NCBI RefSeq assembly: GCF_003001935.1
Contig: NZ_PVNG01000001.1
Coordinates: 1-64,000, forward strand
Length of the DNA: 64,000 nt
Direction: 5' to 3'
Source of the DNA: Nonomuraea fuscirosea
Lineage (GTDB): Bacteria; Actinomycetota; Actinomycetes; Streptosporangiales; Streptosporangiaceae
The position numbers and the translations under genes are program-made. A model generated the notes under the pieces. It saw only the letters and a list, made by a program, of their open reading frames with translations. It was not told where the DNA came from and made no database searches. Positions 34,511-42,965 of the stretch are shown here, in pieces. Position 1 is the first letter of the stretch, and every line of letters begins with the position of its first letter.

Positions 34511-35935
34511 TTACAGCGGGATGTTCCCGTGGGCGCCCCTGGCGGGGGTGGCCTGGGCGAGGACCTTGGCGATGGCGCCGCGGGTCTCCGCGGGCTTGAT
34601 CACCTCGTCGATGACCCCCAGCTCCTGCGCCCGCTCCAGGCCGCCGGCGAGCTTGGTGTGCTCCTCGGCCAGGCGCTGCTCCAGCTCGGCCCGCTCGTCC
34701 TCGGGCGCGGCGGCGAGTTCGCGCCGCTTGAGGATGCGCACCGCGGCCACCGCGCCCATGACCGCCACCTCGGTGGTCGGCCAGGCGAACACCTTGGTCG
34801 CGCCGAGGGCGCGGGAGTTCATCGCGATGTACGCCCCGCCGTACGCCTTGCGCGTGACCAGCGTGACCCGCGGCACCGACGCCTCGGCGAAGGCGTGCAG
34901 CAGCTTGGCCCCGCGCCGGACCACGCCGTCGTGCTCCTGCCCGACGCCCGGCAGATAACCGGGAACGTCCACGAGGACAACCAACGGCACCCCGAAAGCG
35001 TCACACATACGTACGAAGCGGGCAGCTTTCTCGGCGGACGTGGCGTCGAGGCAGCCGCCCAGTCGCATCGGGTTGTTGGCGATGACGCCGACCGTCCGGC
35101 CGCCGAGACGGCCGAGCGTGGTCACGATGTTGGGCGCCCACTTGGGGTGCAGCTCAAGACCGGGCTCGTCGAGCAGGCCGTTGACCAGCGGCTTGACGTC
35201 GTATGCCCGGCGCGCGGACTCGGGCAGCAGAGTGGAGAAGTCGACCTCCTCCACCGCGCCCGTGCGCACCCGGCCCTGGTGGCCGAGCAGCGTGGCGAGC
35301 TGGCGGGCCCGGACGTAGGCGTCGGTCTCGGACTTGGTCACGATGTGCACGACGCCGCTGCGCTTGCTGTGCGGCTCGGGGCCGCCCAGGGAGGCGCTGT
35401 CGACGTTCTCGCCGGTGACGCTGCGCACGACGTCGGGACCGGTGACGAAGATGCGGCCGGAGTCGGCCAGGATGACCAGGTCGGTGAGCGCGGGCCCGTA
35501 GGCGGCGCCGCCGGCGGCGGGGCCGACGACCACGGAGATCTGCGGCACGACGCCGGACGCCTTGGTCATGGCGGCGAAGACGCGGCCGACCGCGTGCAGC
35601 GACTCGACGCCCTCGGGGATGCGCGCGCCGCCGGAGTGCCAGATGCCGATGACCGGCACCCGCTCGCGGACCGCCACGTCGTAGGCGTGCACGATGTGCT
35701 CGCAGCCCTCGCTGCCCATCGCGCCGCCCTGGAAGCGGGCGTCGCTGCAGAAGACGACGACGGGAACGCCCTCGACCCGGCCCATGGCGGCCATGACGCC
35801 GCTCTTGTCCTCAGGAGTGATCAGCCGCAGCGAGCCCTCGTCGAGGAGCGCCGTCATGCGGACGACTGGATGCCGGGGATCGAGGGGCTCCTGTTCGGAG
35901 CCGTCGCTCACCACCCGATTGTCGAGCACGGTCAT
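34511..35935 (-). CDS. accD: Acyl-CoA carboxylase carboxyltransferase (beta) subunit
   Basis: 474 residues with two crotonase-fold halves. The acyl-CoA-binding half includes SEGCEHIVHAYDVAVRERVPVIGIWHSGGARIPEGVESLHA and VVGPAAGGAAYGPALTDLV; the biotin-binding half includes VVLVDVPGYLPGVGQEHDGVVRRGAKLLHAFAEA and TRKAYGGAYIAMNSRALGA. It carboxylates acetyl-CoA or propionyl-CoA with a separate biotinylated alpha subunit to supply malonyl-/methylmalonyl-CoA. Its ATG directly abuts the fabF stop (TGA/ATG, zero gap), so it is the last gene of the fab operon, providing extender units to the synthase. The symbol is by role; the acyl preference is not determined. Confidence 0.9.
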   Translation of the reverse strand: MTVLDNRVVSDGSEQEPLDPRHPVVRMTALLDEGSLRLITPEDKSGVMAAMGRVEGVPVVVFCSDARFQGGAMGSEGCEHIVHAYDVAVRERVPVIGIWHSGGARIPEGVESLHAVGRVFAAMTKASGVVPQISVVVGPAAGGAAYGPALTDLVILADSGRIFVTGPDVVRSVTGENVDSASLGGPEPHSKRSGVVHIVTKSETDAYVRARQLATLLGHQGRVRTGAVEEVDFSTLLPESARRAYDVKPLVNGLLDEPGLELHPKWAPNIVTTLGRLGGRTVGVIANNPMRLGGCLDATSAEKAARFVRMCDAFGVPLVVLVDVPGYLPGVGQEHDGVVRRGAKLLHAFAEASVPRVTLVTRKAYGGAYIAMNSRALGATKVFAWPTTEVAVMGAVAAVRILKRRELAAAPEDERAELEQRLAEEHTKLAGGLERAQELGVIDEVIKPAETRGAIAKVLAQATPARGAHGNIPL

Positions 35936-37168
35936 TCATGCCCCCTTAAACACGACGGCCACGTTGTGCCCGCCGAATCCGAACGAGTTGTTGACCGCGG
36001 CGATATCGCCCGCCGGCAGCGTGCGGTTCGCGCCGTAGACGAGGTCCACGTCGATGCCGTCGTCGAGGTTGTCGATGTTGATCGTGCGCGGGACGATCCG
36101 CTCCTGCAGAGCCTTGATCGTGAAGACGGACTCGATGCCGCCCGCGCCGCCGAGCAGGTGGCCGGTCATGGACTTGGTCGAGGTGACCAGCGGGTGGTTG
36201 CCGATGGCCTTGGCCACCGCCTGCACCTCGCCGACGTCACCGGCGGGAGTCGAGGTGGCGTGCGCGTTGACGTGCTTGACGTCGAGCCCGGTGATGTCGG
36301 CGTCGGTGAGCGCCTGCGTCATCGCCATGATCTGGCCCCGGCCCTCGGGCTCGGGCTGGGTGATGTGGTGGGCGTCGGCGGAGTAGCCGATGCCCGAGCA
36401 GTAGGCGTAGACGCGCGCGCCGCGCGCCCTGGCGTGCTCTTCCGACTCCAGGACCACGATGCCGGCGCCCTCGCCGAGGACGAAGCCGTCGCGGTCGCGG
36501 TCCCACGGGCGTGAGGCGCCCTGCGGGTCGTCGTTGCGCTGGGACATGGCCCGCGCTGCGGCGAAGGCCGCCATGTTGAGGCCGTGGATGGCGGCCTCGG
36601 TGCCGCCGGCGACGACGACGTCGGCGCGACCGGCCCTGATCATGTCCATCGCGTAGCCGATGGCCTCGGCGCCGGACGCGCACGCCGACACCGTGGCGTG
36701 CACACCCGCCTGGGCGCCCAGGTCGAGACCGATCCAGGCGGCCGGGCCGTTGGGCATGAGCATCGGCACGGTGAAGGGCGAGAGCCGGTTCCAGCCGCGC
36801 TCGCGATAGGTGTCGTACGCCGTGAGCGTCGTCGAGATGCCGCCGATGCCGCTGGAGACCACGACGCCCAGCCGCTCCGGCGCCACCTCGGGGGCGCCGG
36901 CGTCCTGCCAGGCCTCCCTGGAGGCGACCAGGGCGAACTGTTCGCTGCGGTCGAGCCGGCGGGCCTCGGGCCGGGGCAGCACCCCGGCCGGATCGACCGC
37001 GGCCGTCCCCGCGAACTTCACGGGGACGGTGTCGATCCAGTCCGTGGTGAGGGTCTCGACACCCGACTGACCGGCTAGGAGCGCCGTCCAGGTCGAGGTG
37101 ACGTCTCCACCGACGGGCGTCGTCGCGCCAAGCCCGGTGACGACGACACGTACCCGGTTCGCACTCAC
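35936..37168 (-). CDS. fabF: Beta-ketoacyl-ACP synthase II
   Basis: 410 residues. Condenses malonyl-ACP with growing acyl-ACP in type II fatty acid synthesis. Catalytic Cys in TVSACASGAEAIGYAMDMI, His in NAHATSTPAGD and His in FGFGGHNVAVVF are all present. The opening VVVTGLGATTPVGGD is typical. It lies between acpP and accD in the operon, with 53 bp to the acpP stop. The start codon is an ATG right after a good purine-rich sequence. Confidence 0.95.
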   Translation of the reverse strand: MSANRVRVVVTGLGATTPVGGDVTSTWTALLAGQSGVETLTTDWIDTVPVKFAGTAAVDPAGVLPRPEARRLDRSEQFALVASREAWQDAGAPEVAPERLGVVVSSGIGGISTTLTAYDTYRERGWNRLSPFTVPMLMPNGPAAWIGLDLGAQAGVHATVSACASGAEAIGYAMDMIRAGRADVVVAGGTEAAIHGLNMAAFAAARAMSQRNDDPQGASRPWDRDRDGFVLGEGAGIVVLESEEHARARGARVYAYCSGIGYSADAHHITQPEPEGRGQIMAMTQALTDADITGLDVKHVNAHATSTPAGDVGEVQAVAKAIGNHPLVTSTKSMTGHLLGGAGGIESVFTIKALQERIVPRTINIDNLDDGIDVDLVYGANRTLPAGDIAAVNNSFGFGGHNVAVVFKGA

Positions 37169-37221
37169 GTTTTCGCGCTCCTTGCTAGATGGTCAGTTGT
37201 GGTGGACGGGACCCGCGTCGC

Positions 37222-37461
37222 TCAGTTCTGGATGTAGGTGAGGACGTCCTTGACCGTCTTCAGGTTCTTGAGCTGGTCGTCGGGGATCTCGACGCCGAAC
37301 TCGTCCTGGGCGGCCACGGCGATCTCGACCATGGACAGGGAGTCGATGTCGAGGTCGTCCACGAAGTTCTTCTCGGGGGTCACCTCGGAGGCCGGAATGC
37401 CCGTGATCTCGTTGATGATCTTGCCGAGGCCCTCGAGGATGTCCTGCTCGGTGGCAGCCAT
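37222..37461 (-). CDS. acpP: Acyl carrier protein
   Basis: 79 residues, acidic, four-helix. The phosphopantetheine attachment Ser is in DLDIDSLSMVEI. It carries acyl intermediates for the FabD, FabH and FabF enzymes encoded on either side. A strong purine-rich stretch (AAAGGAGAA) precedes ATG 37461. It is separated from fabH by 73 bp. Confidence 0.96.
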   Translation of the reverse strand: MAATEQDILEGLGKIINEITGIPASEVTPEKNFVDDLDIDSLSMVEIAVAAQDEFGVEIPDDQLKNLKTVKDVLTYIQN

Positions 37462-37534
37462 GTCGCTAGTTCTCCTTTGGTTTTCTGGGTTCTGCGCGGA
37501 CGGCGCCGCGCAAGCATGAAGAAGCGAGCGGATT

Positions 37535-38491
37535 CTAGGGAATCTCGATCACTTGACCGGCGTAGGTCAGACCCGCGCCGAAACCGAGCACCAGTGCCAG
37601 GTCACCCGAGCGAACCTCGCCACGCTCCAGCATGCGCGAGAGCGCCAGCGGGATGGAGGCGGCCGAGGTGTTGCCCGCGGTGACGATGTCACGAGCGATG
37701 ACGGCCTTGTCGGCGCCCAGTTTACGGGCGATGGACTCGATGATGCGCAGGTTGGCCTGGTGCGGCACGAAGGCGGCCAGCTCGGCCGGGTCGACGCCCG
37801 CCCTGGAGCAGGCTTCGAGCGCCACCGGGTGCAGCGCGGTGGTCGCCCACCGGAAGACCGTCTGGCCCTCCTGGTAGAGGTGGTCGTTGCGGTCCTTGAT
37901 GCTGATCGCGTCGGCCTTGTCGCCGGAGCTGCCCCAGACCACGGGGCCGATGCCGGGCGTATCGGACGGGCCGACCACGGCGGCTCCGGCGCCGTCGGCG
38001 AAGATCACCGCGGTCGACCTGTCGGTCCAGTCGATCCACTGCGACAGCTTCTCCGCGCCGATGACCAGCGCGTTTCTGGCCGCTCCCGCGCGCACGGCCG
38101 CGTTGGCGGTGCCGAGGGCGTAGCAGAACCCGGCGCAGGCCGCATTGACGTCGAACGCGCCGGGGGAGTTGATGCCCATGCGGTGCGCCACGACGGCGGC
38201 GGCGTTGGGGATCTGCGTCTCGAGCGTGCAGGTGGCCACGATGACCAGGTCGATGTCGTCGGGGGACAGGCCGCTGGCGGCCAGCGCCTTGCCTCCGGCG
38301 ATGGCGGCCATGTCCTCGACCGACTCGCCGTCGGGGGCGATCCGGCGCTCCTTGATGCCGACCCGCGACTGGATCCACTCGTCGTTGGTGTCGATGGTCT
38401 TGGCCAGGTCGTCGTTGGTGACCACGTTGGCGGGCTGGTAGTGGCCGAGGGCCAGCACCTTGCTGCCGGGAGCGATCTCGGGCATCTTCAC
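37535..38491 (-). CDS. fabH: Beta-ketoacyl-ACP synthase III
   Basis: 318 residues. Starts fatty acid synthesis by condensing an acyl-CoA starter with malonyl-ACP. Active Cys in NAACAGFCYALG, His in FVPHQANLRI and Asn in TAGNTSAASIP form the triad. GTG 38491 overlaps the fabD stop (GTGA), which implies translational coupling; ATG 38485 is an alternative. In actinomycetes FabH normally prefers branched starters. Confidence 0.95.
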   Translation of the reverse strand: MKMPEIAPGSKVLALGHYQPANVVTNDDLAKTIDTNDEWIQSRVGIKERRIAPDGESVEDMAAIAGGKALAASGLSPDDIDLVIVATCTLETQIPNAAAVVAHRMGINSPGAFDVNAACAGFCYALGTANAAVRAGAARNALVIGAEKLSQWIDWTDRSTAVIFADGAGAAVVGPSDTPGIGPVVWGSSGDKADAISIKDRNDHLYQEGQTVFRWATTALHPVALEACSRAGVDPAELAAFVPHQANLRIIESIARKLGADKAVIARDIVTAGNTSAASIPLALSRMLERGEVRSGDLALVLGFGAGLTYAGQVIEIP

Positions 38492-39384
38492 TTGATCAGC
38501 TCCCTGGCCGCGTCGAGGTCGTCTGGGGTCTTCAGCGCCACGGTCTGGACCCCGCGCAGACCGCGCCTGGCCAGACCGGTCAGCGTGCCGCCGGGAAGCA
38601 GCTCGATCATCCGCGTGACGCCGAGCCCGGCCATGGTCTCCATGCAGGCGTCCCACCGGACGGGGCTGCTGACCTGCTTGACCAGCCGCTGGACGAAGTC
38701 GGCGCCGGTGGCGACCGCCTGCCCGTCGGCGTTGGACAGCAGCGTGATCGCCGGGTCGGCGGGCACGACGCCGGCGGCGGCCTCGCGCAGGCTCTCCACG
38801 GCCGGAGCCATGTGGGAGGTGTGGAAGGCGCCCGCGACGGACAGCGGGATGAGGCGGGCGCGGGCGGGCGGTTCTTCCTTGAACGCCGCCAGCTGCTCCA
38901 GCGTGCCGCCCGCCACGATCTGACCGGCGCCGTTGATGTTGGCGGGGGTCAGGCCGTGCTTGCCCAGGGCGGCCAGCACCTCTTCCTCGACGCCGCCGAG
39001 CACGGCGGTCATCCCGGTCTCGGTGACGGCGGCGGCCTTGGCCATGGCCTGGGCGCGGTCGCGGACCAGGCCGAGCGCCTGCTCCGGCGTGAGCACACCG
39101 GCCAGGGCGGCGGCGGCGAACTCGCCGACGCTGTGGCCGGCCAGCACGTCGGGGGCCGCGCCGAGGGCCTCGGCGGAGGCCAGCGCGGCGGCCACGAGCA
39201 GGGGCTGCGCGACGGCGGTGTCGCGGATCTCGTCGGCGTCGGCCGTGGTGCCGTAGGAGACCAGATCGAGCCCGACGACCTCCGACCAGGCACCGAGTCT
39301 GTCGGCCAGACCGGGCAGCTCAAGCCAGGGTGTCAGGAAGCCCGGTGTTTGGGCACCTTGGCCCGGGGCGACGAGTACAAGCAC
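38488..39384 (-). CDS. fabD: Malonyl-CoA:ACP transacylase
   Basis: 298 residues. Transfers malonyl groups from CoA to ACP. LVAPGQGAQTPGFL forms the oxyanion Gln loop, nucleophile Ser in LAGHSVGEFAAAA, and catalytic His in GAFHTSHM. GTG 39384 is preferred because AAGGTGG lies 5 nt upstream; the earlier GTG 39393 overlaps that site. First gene of the fabDHPF-accD operon; a candidate FasR operator lies in the 103-bp gap to fasR. Confidence 0.94.
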   Translation of the reverse strand: MLVLVAPGQGAQTPGFLTPWLELPGLADRLGAWSEVVGLDLVSYGTTADADEIRDTAVAQPLLVAAALASAEALGAAPDVLAGHSVGEFAAAALAGVLTPEQALGLVRDRAQAMAKAAAVTETGMTAVLGGVEEEVLAALGKHGLTPANINGAGQIVAGGTLEQLAAFKEEPPARARLIPLSVAGAFHTSHMAPAVESLREAAAGVVPADPAITLLSNADGQAVATGADFVQRLVKQVSSPVRWDACMETMAGLGVTRMIELLPGGTLTGLARRGLRGVQTVALKTPDDLDAARELIK

Positions 39385-39454
39385 AAAATCCACCTTGCCC
39401 TGTAGAACTCCGACACGCGGATGGAGATCCGTACGAACTTTGTCCGGGGTGATT

Positions 39455-39469
39455 TGTAGGAACCCTACA
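39455..39469 (-). promoter_or_regulatory. Candidate FasR operator
   Basis: TGTAGG-N3-CCTACA, a perfect 6-3-6 inverted repeat 71 bp upstream of the fabD start and directly after fasR. FasR is known to bind the fabD promoter in Streptomyces; assigning this element to it is inference. Confidence 0.5.
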
Positions 39470-39487
39470 GTGGGGATTTCGGCGGCA

Positions 39488-40654
39488 TTACGTTAGAGCG
39501 CGCCAGGTTACGGCACTTTCCGAGAGCCGGCCCAGGATGAGGCCCACCTGCAGGGTGAAGGCGGACCTGCCCTCGGTCGGCTGGTAACCGGTCAGCTCGG
39601 TGATCTTCTTGAGCCGGTAGCGCACGGTGTTGGGGTGCACGAACAGCAGCCGCGCCGTCGCCTCCAGCGAGGTGCCCTGCTCCAGGTACGTGGCCAGCGT
39701 GTCGAGCAGCGGCGTGCCCGCCAGCGGCAGGTAGACGTTCTCGATGAGCTGCTCCCTGGCGTCGAGGTCGCCGTCGAGCGCCCGTTCGGCCAGCAGGTCC
39801 TCGGCGTGCACCGGCCTGGGCGCGTCCGGCCAGCCGCAGGACGCCTTGAGCCCGGCGAGCGCGGCCCTGGCCGACCTGGCGGCGGCGTGCAGGTCGGGCA
39901 CCTCGGGACCGATCACGATCGGCCCGACGCCGAAGCGGGCCACGACCTGCCTGGCCGCGTCGTTGACGCTGCCGGCGCCGCCGACGATCACGATCAGCCG
40001 GTCGGCCTGCACCCCCGCCAGCAGGTCCATGCCGATGCGGCGGCCCTTCTCGCGCAGCCCGTCGATGACCGCGCGGGGATCGTCGTCGGGGGCGTGGCCG
40101 GCGATGACGACCACGGGGGAGGAGGTCCAGCCGAGCGCGGCGGCCCAGGAGTGCAGCCCGTCGTCCACCTCGCCGCGGACGAGGGCGTCCACGATCAGCG
40201 CCTCCAGCCGGGCGTCCCACGAGCCTCTGGCCTCCGCCTCGCGGGCGTAGACGTGGGCGGCGGCGAAGGCCACGTCGCGCGTGTAGCGCAACATGGCCTG
40301 CTGCAGCTGCTCCTCGCCGCCGGGGGCGGCCAGCTCGTGGGCCTGCGCCTCGACCACCTCGACGACGACCCTGACGATGTCCACGGTCTGCTGCAGCGAG
40401 ATCGACCGCTTGAGCTCACGCGGCGCGGTGCCGAAGAACTCGATGCTGGGGGTGTCCTTGCCCGCCTGCTGGAACCACTCGACGAACGCGGCGATCCCGG
40501 CCTGCGCCACGAGCCCCACCCACGACCGGTCCTCGGCGCTGAGGGCGCGGAACCACGGCAGCTGCTCGTCCATGCGGGCCATCGCCGCCGTGCCGAGCGA
40601 GCCCATGGCCCGCTCGAGCCTGCGCGTGGTGTCCTCCCTGGTCCGGTCTGTCAC
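39488..40654 (-). CDS. fasR: PucR-family transcriptional regulator of fatty acid synthesis
   Basis: 388 residues. The C-terminal helix-turn-helix (LEQGTSLEATARLLFVHPNTVRYRLKKITELTGY, about 330-365) is the PucR HTH_30 type; the middle has the GGDEF-like CdaR domain (RLIVIVGGAGSVNDAARQVVARFGVGPIVIG). Homologues adjacent to fabD activate the fabDHPF operon in Streptomyces, and this gene lies immediately upstream of fabD on the same strand. GTG 40654 is the start. The known effector class for this group (acyl-CoA or related intermediates) is not verifiable from sequence. Confidence 0.9.
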   Translation of the reverse strand: MTDRTREDTTRRLERAMGSLGTAAMARMDEQLPWFRALSAEDRSWVGLVAQAGIAAFVEWFQQAGKDTPSIEFFGTAPRELKRSISLQQTVDIVRVVVEVVEAQAHELAAPGGEEQLQQAMLRYTRDVAFAAAHVYAREAEARGSWDARLEALIVDALVRGEVDDGLHSWAAALGWTSSPVVVIAGHAPDDDPRAVIDGLREKGRRIGMDLLAGVQADRLIVIVGGAGSVNDAARQVVARFGVGPIVIGPEVPDLHAAARSARAALAGLKASCGWPDAPRPVHAEDLLAERALDGDLDAREQLIENVYLPLAGTPLLDTLATYLEQGTSLEATARLLFVHPNTVRYRLKKITELTGYQPTEGRSAFTLQVGLILGRLSESAVTWRALT

Positions 40655-40719
40655 GCCCTCTAGAGTGCCAGGTCCCTCAGGCTGACCGGAACGGCGGTTA
40701 TCGCCGGTCTGGATCAGGG

Positions 40720-41151
40720 CTAGATCACGGCCACGGCGGTGATCAGGCCGATCGCGACATGGGTCACCGCCAGCAGCCGGGCGCCCGGCTGCAGCTCACG
40801 CTCCTGGACCAGATCGCGTACGGAGATGCCGACGACCCGGTCGAACAGCAGCATCGCCACCGTCTGGACGACGATGCCGACCAGGCCGAACACCGCGGTG
40901 CCCGCCAGGCCCTCGGCCAGCCGCCCGCCCGAGGCCCAGATGGAGGCGGCCACGATCAGGCCCACGGCGGCCAGGGCGGAGGTGGCCAGCAGGGTGGCGT
41001 TGGGGTTGCGCTCGGTACGGATGACCTCGCTCAGCTTGCCGGGCGTCGCCCAGTCGATCACGTAGAAGCCGACGATCATCAGGATCACGCCGACGGCGGC
41101 GTAGGCGGCGATGGCTCCCGCGCCGCGGGCGAGGGTTTCGAGAAGGGTCAC
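40720..41151 (-). CDS. DUF350 family membrane protein (YjfL-like)
   Basis: About 143 residues with four hydrophobic segments (AYAAVGVILMIVGFYVIDWA, LATSALAAVGLIVAASIWA, LAGTAVFGLVGIVVQTVAML, THVAIGLITAVAVI), the layout of DUF350 proteins, whose function is unknown. The family is often encoded with glutathionylspermidine-synthase-like and YgiB-like proteins, as here. GTG 41151 is preferred; an in-frame TTG at 41163 would add four residues. Confidence 0.88.
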   Translation of the reverse strand: MTLLETLARGAGAIAAYAAVGVILMIVGFYVIDWATPGKLSEVIRTERNPNATLLATSALAAVGLIVAASIWASGGRLAEGLAGTAVFGLVGIVVQTVAMLLFDRVVGISVRDLVQERELQPGARLLAVTHVAIGLITAVAVI

Positions 41152-41191
41152 GTCGGGTTCCAATCACGGGAGGTGAGCATGGGGGTGGACG

Positions 41192-42337
41192 TCAGTCGGC
41201 GATGCGATGGGGGACGAAGGAGGAGGTGTCGTCGGTGATGAGCCCGGTGGTCTCCCTGATGCCGAGCCCGGCGGACTCGTCGGCGACCACCCAGGCGCCG
41301 AGCACCGGCCGCTGCCCCTCGAACACGGGCAGGGCCTCGAACCCCTGGAACACGTAGCCCTCCTGACCGTAGGAGCCGGGCGTCTCGTGCGTCGACTCCG
41401 GAGTGACGATGCGCATCGAGGCTCCCTCCCTGCCGAGCAGCGGCTTGGCGATGTAGGAGGTCAGCTCGCGGGGGCCGTCGAGGTAGGCGGGCAGCAGGTT
41501 GGGATGACCCGGGTTGCGCTCCCACAGGATCGCCAGCAGCGCCTTGTTGGACAGCAGCGTCTTCCACAGGGGCTCGATCCAGGTGGAGTGGCGTACGGCG
41601 TGGCGGCCGAAGTCGTCGTCCAGCATCCACTCCCACGGATAGAGCTTGAACACCGAGCGGATCATCTGCCCGCCGAGGTCGGCGAAGCGGCGGTTGAGGG
41701 AGTCCCAGCCGATGTCCTCCATGGCGATGGCCATCGTCGGCAGGCCGGCCTGCTCGGCGGTCTCCTGGAGGTAGGCGACCGTCATGGCCTCCTCGCCCGT
41801 CTCGTCCATGTTGGTGAAGGCGAAGTAGGTCGGGCCGGGCGGCAGGGACAGCGCGCGCCAGCGGTCGACGAGGCGTTCGTGCACCGAGTTCCACTGGTCG
41901 CCGCCGGGGAAGACGTCCTGCAGCCAGAACCACTGCACGACGGACGACTCCACCAGCGCCGTCGGCGTGTCGGCGTTGTACTCCAGCAGCTTGGCCGGGC
42001 CCGTGCCGTCGTAGCGCAGGTCGAAGCGGGCGTAGACGTGGGGGTCGCGGCGCTCCCACGAGCGCGTCACGTCCTCCCACACCCATTCGGGCAGGGCGAA
42101 GTCGGCGAAGCGCCCGGTGGAGACGACGTGCTCGACGGTGTCGAGACACATGCGGTGGAGCTCCTCGACCTGCTCCTCCAGCGACTCGACCTCCTCCATC
42201 GAGAAGACGTAGTGCACGGACTCGTCCCAGTAGGGCCGGCTCAGCCCGGCGGGATGGGCGGCCCGGTGGTAGGCCAGGCCCTGGCCCTCGATCGTCTTCT
42301 CCCAGTCGTCCCTGGCCGGGTGGTGCTCGCGGCGCAC
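41192..42337 (-). CDS. Glutathionylspermidine synthase-like ATP-grasp protein (YjfC-like)
   Basis: 381 residues, matching the ATP-grasp synthetase half of Gsp synthase without the amidase domain. Recognisable blocks: YVFSMEEVESLEEQVEELHRM, LRYDGTGPAKLLEYNADTPTALVE, YFAFTNMDETGEEAMTVAYL, IEPLWKTLLSNKALLAILW and IAKPLLGREGASM, the last supplying ATP-binding residues. Actinomycetes use mycothiol rather than glutathione, so the true reaction is likely another amide ligation to an unknown carboxylate. GTG 42337 lies 1 bp after the YgiB-like gene, with GGGAGC upstream. Confidence 0.88.
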   Translation of the reverse strand: MRREHHPARDDWEKTIEGQGLAYHRAAHPAGLSRPYWDESVHYVFSMEEVESLEEQVEELHRMCLDTVEHVVSTGRFADFALPEWVWEDVTRSWERRDPHVYARFDLRYDGTGPAKLLEYNADTPTALVESSVVQWFWLQDVFPGGDQWNSVHERLVDRWRALSLPPGPTYFAFTNMDETGEEAMTVAYLQETAEQAGLPTMAIAMEDIGWDSLNRRFADLGGQMIRSVFKLYPWEWMLDDDFGRHAVRHSTWIEPLWKTLLSNKALLAILWERNPGHPNLLPAYLDGPRELTSYIAKPLLGREGASMRIVTPESTHETPGSYGQEGYVFQGFEALPVFEGQRPVLGAWVVADESAGLGIRETTGLITDDTSSFVPHRIAD

Positions 42338-42338
42338 G

Positions 42339-42863
42339 TCAGCTCCCGCTGCTCGTGCGGCTGCCGAACCCGCCGCGCTGGATCGACTTGCCCGTGCGGC
42401 TGCTGATGTTGACGTCGGACGGGCGGAAGGTGGTGCCGCGGTGGACGCGGTTGCCGATCCTCGTGCCGCCGTAGTACCAGACGTACGCGCCGCGGGAGTG
42501 GCCGCCGCCGTAGTAGCGATGGGAGTCGTCGTCGCAGTAGTCGTCGTCGACGACCTGGTAGCTGCCGGACGGGGGCGCGGAGGTGGTGGCGGTCGGCGTG
42601 GGGGCGCCGGTCGGGGATTCGGTGGGGGATGCGGTCGGGGACTCGGTGGCGGTCAGGGCGGGGGTCGGAGTGGGGGTGGTGGTCGTGGTCGTGGAGAAGT
42701 CGTCTTCTACGAGCATGACGCAGTCCGCGGTGACCTCGTCGTCGTCGGACTCGGAGATCGCCCAGATGCCGACCAGCGTCAGGGAGAGGACGCCGAGCAC
42801 GGCCAGCGGAACGGCCTTGGACGATTTACGCGGGGACGCCTCTTCGTGGGGCGGTGGTGCCAT
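42339..42863 (-). CDS. YgiB/DUF1190-like membrane-anchored protein
   Basis: 174 residues. A single N-terminal membrane helix (VPLAVLGVLSLTLVGIWAI, about 17-35) is followed by an acidic segment, a long Thr/Pro/Ser linker (about 58-95) and a C-terminal domain rich in Tyr, Gly, Asp with CDDDSHRYYGGGHS and an Arg/Gly/Ser tail. This pattern and the operon with Gss-like and DUF350 genes match the YgiB/YjfM family. The C-terminal domain is predicted outside the membrane. AGGAG precedes ATG 42863 at 5 nt. Confidence 0.75.
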   Translation of the reverse strand: MAPPPHEEASPRKSSKAVPLAVLGVLSLTLVGIWAISESDDDEVTADCVMLVEDDFSTTTTTTPTPTPALTATESPTASPTESPTGAPTPTATTSAPPSGSYQVVDDDYCDDDSHRYYGGGHSRGAYVWYYGGTRIGNRVHRGTTFRPSDVNISSRTGKSIQRGGFGSRTSSGS

Positions 42864-42965
42864 CTAGCTCCTGCTTTCGTCGGCCGAACAGCCTATCGGG
42901 GGCTCTCGCACGCGTTCAATCCGTACTGCCTGCCTGTTGTCATCGGTTTGGGTAAGAATCAGCGC

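Noticed and set aside
41148..42149. 333-codon minus-strand frame in the Gss-like region
   Set aside because: Arg/Gly/Ala-rich shadow of the ATP-grasp gene in a shifted frame.
42441..42965. Upstream extension of the PHP protein
   Set aside because: Gly/Val/Arg-rich translation opposite the YgiB-like gene; homology starts at 42966.
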